A stretch of 6,610 nt of DNA. It comes from Candidatus Bathyarchaeota archaeon (GTDB lineage Archaea > Thermoproteota > Bathyarchaeia > Bathyarchaeales > Bathyarchaeaceae). Shown piece after piece: positions 1 to 6,210 of the stretch; within the stretch, counting starts at the first letter, position 1, and each line of letters starts with the position of its first letter. The stretch covers positions 1-6,610 of the forward strand of contig JAPUUO010000083.1 of assembly GCA_026967815.1 (NCBI GenBank), in the 5' to 3' direction. The notes under the pieces are model-generated. The model was not told where the DNA came from. It did no database searches and was given only the letters and a program-made list of their open reading frames with translations. The translations under genes and the position numbers were made by a program.

Positions 1-331
1 AGTACTCGGCGTATTCCTTGGTGTTGCCGCCGGTGCAGAAGGCCCGGTCGCCCACACCGGTGAAGACGATCGCCACGACGCTGCGATCCATCGAGGCCTT
101 CTTCATACCGGCGATGACCCCCTTCACCATCTCGGTGGTGTAAGAGTTGTACTGCCGGGGGTTGTTCAGCCACACCCAGGCCGAGTACAACCCCTCGACG
201 GGATTGCCCTCCGGGTCAACGATGGGCTTCTTCTCATACATCACGCACGGGGGTTCGGTGCCGAAGAACTCGTCCCCGCCCACATCGTGATCCTTCAATT
301 CGTGATCTCTTGGTAGCCACTCAAGTGCCAT
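1..331 (-). CDS. bamA: 6-oxocyclohex-1-ene-1-carbonyl-CoA hydrolase BamA (partial, N-terminal 110 residues)
   Basis: This crotonase-family enzyme hydrolytically opens the alicyclic ring formed after benzoyl-CoA dearomatisation, giving 3-hydroxypimelyl-CoA; it is a cytoplasmic enzyme and a widely used marker of anaerobic aromatic degradation. I translated the reverse strand by hand: the frame is open from the ATG at 331 to the window edge. Recognisable BamA/Oah segments are DVGGDEFFGT (16-25), GLYSAWVWLNNPRQYNSYTT (47-66) and AFCTGGNTKEYAEY (97-110); the last is the crotonase oxyanion-hole region. The family is about 375-380 residues long, so roughly 70% lies beyond position 1. The start is supported by AGGAGG six bases upstream. 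It overlaps the end of bamF by 37 bp, suggesting translational coupling. G+C is about 61%, clearly higher than its neighbours. Identification is by family recognition; the missing C-terminal part could not be checked. Confidence 0.93.
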   Translation of the reverse strand, partial: MALEWLPRDHELKDHDVGGDEFFGTEPPCVMYEKKPIVDPEGNPVEGLYSAWVWLNNPRQYNSYTTEMVKGVIAGMKKASMDRSVVAIVFTGVGDRAFCTGGNTKEYAEY

Positions 332-1176
332 TCTGTTCCTCCTTTCTCTTTACCCTTTCTGACGATCGTTCTTTTTTCTTCAGGAATAGGAGGCGGGACA
401 GGCCCGCCGGTAATCTTCGTCACCGCACCAAATTTGGTGGGGCAAGCTTCAAAGCAAGTTCCGCATTTTATGCATTTCTCTTGATCAATGACGTGGACCT
501 GGTTCTTGGCACTTATAATCGCCTCTACAGGGCATCTCTTAGCGCAAATCATACAGGCCTGGCACTTTTCCGGGTCGATATAGTACGAGATGACTTCGCT
601 GAATAACCTGTCTATTTCGTCTTTGGTGAAAAGCTTGTCATAATCTTCCGGGTTCACAAGATGTGACGCCAGCTTCTCATTTTTCACCACCTTAATGTAT
701 GGGACTAACTTTCTAATTTCTGCAAGTTTGGACTTTAATTCATTTTGGTCTATTCCTTCAACTTTGCCAAGCGGTCCTAACTCCTTCACCTTGTTGCCAA
801 ATTCACTCATCACTTCGGCAAAAAGGATTCCTTCAGCCGAAGACATAAATTCGATCCTTAACCTTTCTGGGTTCAGGCCTATGTGTTCCATTATTTTTCT
901 ACAGAGGAGCACCATGTTGAGTGCATCGTAATTTCCATGAGTAATATAATTACATTCATTAAGACGGCAACCACCAATAAACACCCCATCCATTCCATTT
1001 GAGAAAGCCCGGAGTACAAATTCCAGGTCGACTCTACCGGAACACATGACGCGTATGAGCCTCGTTTCAGTTGTATATTGAAGTCTGGAAACTCCAGACA
1101 TGTCAGCAGCGCCGTATGCTCACCAATGGCATACAAAACCTAGGATTCTTGGTTTGAATCTAGGTGCTGTACTCAT
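295..1176 (-). CDS. bamF: BamF: selenocysteine-containing MvhD-like subunit with two [4Fe-4S] clusters
   Basis: Electron-transfer subunit of class II benzoyl-CoA reductase, 293 residues if TGA at 1120-1122 is read as Sec19. Residues 10 to about 140 form an MvhD/FrhD (methyl-viologen-reducing hydrogenase delta subunit) domain, which normally carries a [2Fe-2S] cluster and passes electrons to HdrA. Visible cysteines are C16, C45, C70 and C75, with CHWU at 16-19 where homologues usually have CxxC. The C-terminal part has two ferredoxin motifs, C205/208/211/215 and C235/238/241/245. The ATG at 1176 is chosen because it has GAGGTGA six bases upstream and restores the missing MvhD N-terminus (ILGFVCHWU then AYGAADMSG). 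A start at 1101 would remove the first motif and has no such support. A SECIS-like hairpin follows the TGA. The 3' end overlaps bamA by 37 bp. The alternative, a nonsense mutation, is unlikely because the TGA sits exactly at a conserved Cys position. Confidence 0.9.
338..343 (-). promoter_or_regulatory. Ribosome binding site of bamA
   Basis: A perfect AGGAGG on the minus strand, six bases before the bamA ATG. It lies inside the bamF coding sequence, so bamA translation probably depends on, or is tuned by, ribosomes finishing bamF. Confidence 0.8.
1083..1122 (-). promoter_or_regulatory. UGA-Sec codon and bacterial SECIS-like hairpin in bamF
   Basis: The UGA is at 1122-1120. Twenty bases later (minus strand) comes a perfect 7-bp stem, GTCTGGA / TCCAGAC (1099-1093 and 1089-1083), closed by the 3-nt loop GTT. 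A G at the first loop position and about 27 bases between UGA and loop fit the general layout of bacterial SECIS elements as I remember it. The hairpin lies within coding sequence, as expected in bacteria. That SelB recognises it is inference. Confidence 0.75.
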
Positions 1177-1182
1177 TCGTTC

Positions 1183-1189
1183 TCACCTC
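1183..1189 (-). promoter_or_regulatory. Ribosome binding site deciding the bamF start
   Basis: GAGGTGA on the minus strand, six bases upstream of the ATG at 1176. It uses the same heptamer and spacing as the bamE site. It is the main evidence that translation begins before the in-frame TGA and not at the ATG at 1101. Confidence 0.75.
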
Positions 1190-1214
1190 TTCGTAATTCC
1201 TCGATTGTCTCGGT

Positions 1215-1271
1215 GCCTAACGCCGAGTTAACCTGCCGCGTCCGCGCGGCAGGTTGAACGACTGGTCATGC
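1215..1271 (-). other. Integron attC-like recombination site
   Basis: Read on the minus strand, this 57-bp segment has every part of a classical attC: R'' GCATGAC (1271-1265), spacer CAGTC, L'' GTTCAAC (1259-1253), an 8-bp stem CTGCCGCG/CGCGGCAG around the loop CGGA, L' GTTAAC (1232-1227), spacer TCGGC and R' GTTAGGC (1221-1215). R' matches the GTTRRRY core exactly. L'' and L' pair fully except for one extra base, which on the bottom (plus) strand is an extrahelical G at 1256, a hallmark of attC folding. R'' differs at two positions from RYYYAAC. The stop codon of the upstream gene (1266-1268) falls inside R'', a position typical of gene cassettes. There is no U-run on either side, so a terminator is a poorer explanation. 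Whether the site is still recombinogenic is unknown. Confidence 0.8.
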
Positions 1272-1817
1272 GTTCTTCTCCACCGAATACGTTGTCTGCA
1301 CGAATCCAAAATCAAACGCTGTCGTGCGCACGTGAGTCAATCTAATGTCATTCTCCTGCGAGCCATAAAGTGGTATCCCGGCTCCAAGAATAACCGGGAT
1401 CACCGTCACTGTGATCTCATCAACTAATCCCTCGGAAAGGAACCCCTGGATTGTGATTCCGCCATCGACGTATATGTGTTCTACCCCTTCACCCGAGAGC
1501 CGTTCGTAAAGCTCTCGCGGCGATTCCGATGAATGGGTGACGGCATCCGGCAAGCTGGGCGGAAAAGAAATCGAGTTACGGCTCAGCACGACTACAGGTG
1601 TCTGACCATAAGGCCATTGGCCGAAGAACATCACTTGCTCATAGGTCTTTCGTCCCATGACCAGTGTATCGACTGACTCCAAGAACGCCTGGAAGCCGCA
1701 GTCCTCACCCTCCGGGACGGTAGCGTTAGCTTCATTAAACCAGTCGAGCGCACCGTCTTCCCTGGCGATAAATCCATCCAGGCTGGTTGCGATGAATACG
1801 GATACTTTCGTTCTCAT
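1221..1817 (-). mobile_element. Probable lone integron gene cassette (RibD-C/DHFR-like gene plus attC)
   Basis: The unit consists of one short gene ending in an attC-like site, in the same direction as the flanking bam genes. The downstream boundary would be the G|TT cleavage point in the R' box, with the last cassette base at 1221. The upstream boundary is not defined: it should fall between 1818 and 1887, but I found no clean TTRRRY there, so the coordinates given are a minimum. No integrase gene or second attC is in the window. This would be an isolated cassette inserted at a secondary site, or the remnant of a longer array. The call rests on inference from the attC structure and the foreign function of the gene. 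Confidence 0.55.
1266..1817 (-). CDS. RibD C-terminal / dihydrofolate-reductase-like family protein
   Basis: A 183-residue single-domain protein of the RibD-C/DHFR-like fold (YwjB/YyaP type), expected to bind NADPH in the cytoplasm; the substrate is unknown. Family motifs are SLDGFIAREDGALDWF (12-27), MGRKTYE (54-60), VVVLSR (75-80), VDGG (117-120, nucleotide-binding loop) and LVDEITVTVIPVILGAGIPL (131-150). The length is normal for the family. The ATG at 1817 is chosen because GGGAAGGG ends five bases upstream; the GTG at 1832 has no usable ribosome binding site. It lies 70 bp after bamE and 89 bp before bamF, and its TGA is inside an attC-like site. No member of this family is a known subunit or step in benzoyl-CoA degradation, so I read it as a passenger brought by a gene cassette. 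A role in folate or riboflavin metabolism, or in trimethoprim resistance, cannot be claimed from sequence alone. Confidence 0.85.
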   Translation of the reverse strand: MRTKVSVFIATSLDGFIAREDGALDWFNEANATVPEGEDCGFQAFLESVDTLVMGRKTYEQVMFFGQWPYGQTPVVVLSRNSISFPPSLPDAVTHSSESPRELYERLSGEGVEHIYVDGGITIQGFLSEGLVDEITVTVIPVILGAGIPLYGSQENDIRLTHVRTTAFDFGFVQTTYSVEKNA

Positions 1818-1858
1818 CTTCGCCCTTCCCACTCCTTAGTCTCAAGTCTGACGTCCAT

Positions 1859-1886
1859 AGTCTCACTGTCTGAATCACAGTAGACT
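1859..1886. repeat. Imperfect inverted repeat just after bamE
   Basis: The arms are AGTCT(C)ACTGT (1859-1869) and ACAGTAGACT (1877-1886), giving a 10-bp stem with one bulged base (1864) and a 7-nt loop. It begins one base after the bamE stop codon. Read on the minus strand it has no following U-run, so it is a weak terminator candidate at best; it may instead stabilise the mRNA 3' end or mark the edge of the inserted cassette. On the plus strand it is followed by TTTTA, but no plus-strand gene precedes it. Confidence 0.45.
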
Positions 1887-1887
1887 T

Positions 1888-4800
1888 TTACGCGGCTTCA
1901 GCCACCGCGTCAATTTGAGCTAAGATCTCTTCATCGCTAAAGTGCTTCAGTTGAATTGCCCCTGTGGGACACTTTGCGTTACAGAGACCATCTCCTTTAC
2001 AGAGAACAGGATTCACGACAGCCTTCTTGCCCTGTCGGGTCTCACGAAACTCTATGGCACCATACGTACAGGCTGAGATACATGCCCCACATCCCATACA
2101 CTCTTTCTCATCCACCTCGCAAACAGAGCCGGAAGCAATGACGGTATCATGTGAGAGAAGCGTTAAGACCCGGCCTGCAGCTCCATAGGCCTGGTTAATC
2201 GCTTCAGATATTAACTTGGGATAGTGAGCGATTCCGCAAAGATAAACGCCGTCTGCAGCAAACTCAACCGGTCTTAATTTGACATGGGCTTCCTGGAAGA
2301 AACCATCCGCGCCCAAAGCTACCTTAAATAATCGGGATACTTCCTTGCTTCCTGCGGAGGGAATAATGGCAGCAGCCAAAGCTACGACATCGGCATCTAT
2401 TTCAACCTTCATACCTAAGATATCATCTGGGGCGGTCACCTTTAGAACAGGCCGACCCTCCTCCGACTCACCCGCTTTCACCTCTGGTTTGTCTTGCGGT
2501 TCATAGCGGATGAACTTTACATCTTTATCTGCCGCTTCCAGGTAATAATCCTCACTAAACCCATAAGTTCTCATATCCCGAAAGAGAATGTAGATATCCA
2601 TCTCGGGGTTGATCTCTTTTAATTTCAATGCGTTCTTGATCGACTCGCTACAACATATCCTGCTACAGTAATTTCTGTCTTCATTTCTGCAGCCTACGCA
2701 TTGGATCATCACGAGACTTTCTGCATTGATCACCTTTTCGTTTCCTTTGTTGATCTGCTCCTCCAACTCAAGGTGGGTCATGACCCTGCCATCTTCTCCA
2801 TAAAGGTATTCGGTAGGTTTATATAAATCAGCACCTACAGCGATGACGGTTGCGCCATGTTTTATCTCTGTGACCCCTCTTTCAGACTTCACGCTGGTTA
2901 CGAAATTCCCAACATAACCGGCAGCCCCTGTGACGGTCGCATCCGTATATACATGGATTAAGGGGTTCTGATAGACCTTGTGCACAAGATCACGCAAGTA
3001 AGCCTGAACATCCAGCCCTTCTAGGGTGTGATAAATTCCTCTTGCTGTCCCCCCTAAATCCCTTTCCCTTTCCACCAGATGGACCTCATGCCCCTGGTTG
3101 GCTACGGAGAGAGCACAGGTCATGCCGGCTATCCCTCCACCAACCACTAACGCCGCCTTATTGACAGGCAGATCAATTTCCTGTAATGGCGCCAAATGGC
3201 AAGCGCGGGCGACCGACATCCGGATGATATCCTTTGCCTTCTCGGTGGCCTCTCCCTTTTCTTTAGGGTGGACCCAGGAGCAATGTTCTCTAATATTCGC
3301 CATTTCGTAGTAATATTGATTCAGTCCCGCCTCCCGAACGGTGTCCCGGAATAGCGGTTCAAGGGTCCTGGGGGAGCAGGCAGCGACAATGACGCGATTG
3401 AGCCCTTTTTCCTTTGTCATGTCTGTTATTTCTTTGGCACAATTCGTAGCACATGAAAACAGCTGTTCCTGAGCGTAGACCACATTGGGTAAGGTTCTGC
3501 AATACTCAACTGTTTCAGGAACATTGACTATTCTTCCGATATTCGCCCCACAATGACACACAAAGACTCCTATCCTTGGCTCCTCTTTGGAGACGTCCCT
3601 TTCCGGCGGATAGACCCTTTCTTTGGCCAGCTTCCCTCGCCGGTAGTCAAGGAGTTCACCACATTGGGAGCCAGCTCCGCTGGCGCTAAAAACCGACTCG
3701 GGAATATCTGTAGGGCACTGGAAAGCTCCGCTTACAAAGATCCCAGGCCTGGTCGTCTCCATCGGATTGACAGGATTGACCTTACAGAAATCGTGAGGAT
3801 TGAGTTCAATGCCGAATTTTCTTGCCAGGCCCTTTGCATCAGCAGGAGGGTTCAATCCAACGGATAATACCACCATATCGAATTCTTCCTCTTTCACTCC
3901 ATCGTCGGGTGTAGAATACCGTATGGTGACATTCTTGCTTTCCGGGATCTCTCTTCCTATGGATACATAGCTTCTTATGAATCGAATCCCTGGAAGTCCC
4001 TCTGCCCTTTCGTAGAATCGCTCAAAATCCTTCCCAAAGGAACGAATATCGTTATGGAATATCGTACACTCTGCCTCTGCGTCATGCTCTTTTGTCAAAA
4101 TGACCTGTTTCTGGGTATACGTGCAGCATACGGCTGAACAATAGCTGTTACCGCTCGGTGGGTTGACCTGTCTGGAACCGACGCATTGGATCCAGGCGAT
4201 TCTATGGGGATGCTTCTTGTCGGAAGCACGCAGGATTTCACCCTCGTACGGCCCAGTGCTGCACATCAGCCGTTCATAGTCCATACTGGTGACCACATTC
4301 TGCATCCTTCCGTAACCATACTCGTGCCCTACCTTAGGGTCAAATGGCTCATGGCCAGGAGACAGAATGATCGCCGCCACTTTTATCTCTATCTTCTCCG
4401 GCGTCTGACTGAAGTCGATAGCCTGATTCTCACAGACACCTTCGCAAATACGACACTTCTTCTCTTTCAGGTATAGACAGCTTTCATCGATGTAAGTGAT
4501 CAGGGGAATGGCTTGAGCGAAGTAGATATGGATGGCCCTATTCTTCGATATTTCCTGATTGAACTGATCAGGGTATTGGACCGGGCAGTATTCTACACAG
4601 GTCGTACAACCCCTGCATTTGTCCTCCAGAATATACCTGGGCTTCTTGGTCAGAGTTACCTTGAAGTCTCCTGCTTCGCCATTTACACTGTCAACGTCAG
4701 TATAGGTCAGGACTTCTATGTTGGGATGCCGGCCGACCTCGACCAGTTTGGGCGCAAGTATTCAGATGGAGCAGTCATTGGTGGGAAAGGTCTTGTCAAG

Positions 4801-4992
4801 CTGGGCCATATGGCCGCCAATGGCAGGTGCCTTGTCCACCAGATAGACCTTAAAACCCGAAGCGGCAAGATCAAGAGAGGCTTGGACCCCGCTGATCCCT
4901 CCACCGACAACCATTACATCACCAAAATGACTGCCTGCGAAGCTTCTACAAGGTTGTTGAATGTTTTCGTTTAGCAGTAGTTCTTTTTCCAC
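1888..4992 (-). CDS. bamE: BamE: selenocysteine-containing tandem HdrA-like flavin/iron-sulfur subunit
   Basis: Large FAD and Fe-S subunit of class II benzoyl-CoA reductase, 1034 residues with TGA 4762-4764 read as Sec77. It is two HdrA modules in tandem. Module 1 begins directly with a Rossmann FAD fold (GGGISG, 30-35), then TNDCSIU (71-77) where HdrA proteins usually have NDCSMC, and two inserted clusters (C126/129/132/136 and C172/180/183/187). Module 2 has the HdrA N-terminal domain (VCHCGANIG, from about 478), a second FAD fold (GGGIAGM, about 618-624) and C-terminal ferredoxin motifs (C965/968/971/975 and around 998-1008). Cys-rich IQCVG...CC inserts occur near 267 and 763. I translated 4381-4761 by hand: the frame is open and HdrA-like throughout, so this is neither a frameshift nor two genes. 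The start is GTG with GAGGTGA six bases upstream; the frame is closed just before it. HdrA-type FAD is the expected site of electron bifurcation. It lies 31 bp after bamD. Confidence 0.92.
4729..4764 (-). promoter_or_regulatory. UGA-Sec codon and bacterial SECIS-like hairpin in bamE
   Basis: The UGA is at 4764-4762. Fifteen bases later the minus strand forms a 6-bp stem, CTGGTC / GGCCGG (4746-4741 and 4734-4729, including two G-U pairs), with the 6-nt loop GAGGTC. The loop starts with G and resembles the GGUC-containing loop of the E. coli fdhF SECIS. The UGA-to-loop distance is about 21 bases. Function is inferred from layout and from the conserved Cys position that the UGA occupies. Confidence 0.75.
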
Positions 4993-4998
4993 TTTCCA

Positions 4999-5005
4999 TC
5001 ACCTC
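4999..5005 (-). promoter_or_regulatory. Ribosome binding site for the GTG start of bamE
   Basis: GAGGTGA on the minus strand, six bases before the GTG at 4992. An ATG at 4999 is in another frame that soon closes, and the bamE frame has a stop just upstream of the GTG, so this site fixes the unusual start codon. Confidence 0.7.
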
Positions 5006-5023
5006 ATCAGAGTTCTTCAGTAC

Positions 5024-6175
5024 CTAAATCACTTCCTGGAGAATCTCCGTGATGTCCTTAATATGTATGACCTCACTATCCTTCAGGGTTAACCTGCTAT
5101 CCTCGAATTGGGTGATGCAATACGGGCAGGAAGTTGCCAGCACCTCAGCCCCAACCCCGATCGCTTGTTCCAGTCTGAGGTTGGAGAATCTTTCAGACAT
5201 TGGAGTTTCAAACCAGATCCTGCCTCCTCCCATTCCGCAGCAGAGACTATCTTCTCGCGACTCAGCCATCTCACTCAGTTCCAAACCGGGTATCTTTTTC
5301 AAGACCTCTCGAGGTTCGTCATAGATGCCATTATGTCGACCCAGGTAACATGGGTCATGATAAGTCACTTTCTTCTCATACTCCTTGGTGAGTTCAAGTC
5401 TCCCCTCGTTAATCAGCTGGAATAAATACTGGGAGATATGAACCACCTCAAAGTTCACCTTAAATTCAGGATACTCGTTCTTGAAGGTGTGGTAGCAATG
5501 AGGGGAAGAGAGAAGGATTTTCTTTACCCCGTTTTCGATAAAAGTCTTGATGTTTTCCCTGGCGAGGCGTTTGAATAATGCCTCATTGCCAGCTTTGCGG
5601 ATGCTTTCTCCGCAGCAGTTTTCCTTGACACCCAGTATCCCAAAATCCACCCCTGCCTTATTGAGGATATTGGCCGTGGCTTGAGCTACCTTCTTTAGTC
5701 TTGGGTCATAGCTGGGATAGCAACCAGGGAAATATAAAACTTCCGTCCCCTCTGTGAAGGCTTTGACAGACAGACCTTCTGCCCAATCCCCCCTGGTTTT
5801 TCGATCTTCACCGAAGGGATTACCTTGAGCAGGAAGACCTGCGTTTACGGCGCGTACAGGACGGACAGAGGGAGGAAAAATACCATATCCCGTGGCCATC
5901 CTGCGCAGGGATACCATGACCTCTATTATCTTCACGTCCCTGGGGCATCGCTGAGGGCACCTCCCGCAGGTCGTACAACGCCAAATCTCTTCTGTCTCGC
6001 TCAAACCGAATGTAGCCTCTCGGATTAGCTTGCGCATGCTGAAAGTGGCCACCCTATTCCAAGGGCACACCGTGTCGCATATTCCGCATTGATAGCAGAA
6101 TTTGACGGCGTCTCCACCGTTCGCTTTTACCTCATCTATGATCTCTTTGAAGGGGGCTAGGGGTACAATCTCCAT
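5024..6175 (-). CDS. bamD: BamD: HdrD/GlpC-like iron-sulfur subunit with two CCG domains
   Basis: Electron-transfer subunit of class II benzoyl-CoA reductase, 383 residues from the ATG at 6175. The N-terminal part holds two [4Fe-4S] motifs, CYQCGICDTVCP (27-38) and CTTCGRCPQRCP (67-78). Two CCG domains follow (cysteine-rich domains of HdrB/HdrD and GlpC). The first runs from FPGCYPSY (149-156) through ENCCGE (185-190) to SPHC (224-227). The second runs from HDPCYLGRH (273-281) through SLCCGMGGGR (310-319) to SCPYC (349-353). CCG domains bind the noncubane [4Fe-4S] clusters of heterodisulfide reductases. No membrane segment is seen, so it should be soluble and complex-bound. The start is uncertain: AGGAGG is 13 bases before the ATG but only one base before a TTG at 6187, which would add four residues (MKQI). 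A GlpC-like or lactate-oxidase subunit is the alternative, but bamC, bamE, bamF and bamA beside it favour BamD. Confidence 0.88.
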   Translation of the reverse strand: MEIVPLAPFKEIIDEVKANGGDAVKFCYQCGICDTVCPWNRVATFSMRKLIREATFGLSETEEIWRCTTCGRCPQRCPRDVKIIEVMVSLRRMATGYGIFPPSVRPVRAVNAGLPAQGNPFGEDRKTRGDWAEGLSVKAFTEGTEVLYFPGCYPSYDPRLKKVAQATANILNKAGVDFGILGVKENCCGESIRKAGNEALFKRLARENIKTFIENGVKKILLSSPHCYHTFKNEYPEFKVNFEVVHISQYLFQLINEGRLELTKEYEKKVTYHDPCYLGRHNGIYDEPREVLKKIPGLELSEMAESREDSLCCGMGGGRIWFETPMSERFSNLRLEQAIGVGAEVLATSCPYCITQFEDSRLTLKDSEVIHIKDITEILQEVI

Positions 6176-6188
6176 TATCTGTTTCAAT

Positions 6189-6194
6189 CCTCCT
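6189..6194 (-). promoter_or_regulatory. Ribosome binding site of bamD, unusual spacing
   Basis: A perfect AGGAGG on the minus strand in the short bamC-bamD gap. It is 13 bases from the ATG at 6175 (long) and one base from a TTG at 6187 (too short), which is why the start is not certain. A stop codon in frame just upstream rules out earlier starts. Confidence 0.6.
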
Positions 6195-6210
6195 CTTTCG
6201 CCTCAATGTT

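Noticed and set aside
891..1136. Minus-strand 81-codon frame overlapping the bamF start
   Set aside because: It is out of frame with the MvhD domain, shows no family motif, and is a shadow of bamF.
1227..1259. Strong GC-rich hairpin read as a rho-independent terminator after the RibD-C-like gene
   Set aside because: There is no U-run on either strand, and bamF must be transcribed through it. The flanking R and L boxes and the single extrahelical base fit an attC site better.
1266..1832. GTG at 1832 as the start of the RibD-C-like gene
   Set aside because: The purine-rich stretch upstream abuts the GTG without spacing, while the ATG at 1817 has a well-placed GGGAAGGG and gives the usual N-terminus of the family.
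1859..1886. Terminator after bamE
   Set aside because: No U-run follows in the direction of transcription, the stem is bulged and A+T-rich, and downstream genes of the same pathway follow closely.
1817..1887. A second attC or attI half-site upstream of the RibD-C-like gene
   Set aside because: I looked for GTTRRRY or TTRRRY on the minus strand; the nearest match (TTGAGA) fails at the last position and has no paired L box.
4513..4974. Plus-strand 153-codon frame
   Set aside because: It lies entirely opposite bamE, has no recognisable motif or ribosome binding site, and mirrors a conserved coding region on the other strand.
4762..4992. A separate 76-residue FAD-binding protein upstream of an 830-residue HdrA-like protein starting at 4380
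   Set aside because: The sequence from 4381 to 4761 is open in the same frame and matches HdrA continuously, with ferredoxin motifs. The GTG at 4380 is an internal Val, and the break is a single TGA at a Cys position.
5200..6028. Several plus-strand frames of 60-107 codons opposite bamD
   Set aside because: They are low-complexity shadows of bamD, overlap each other in different frames, and have no motifs.
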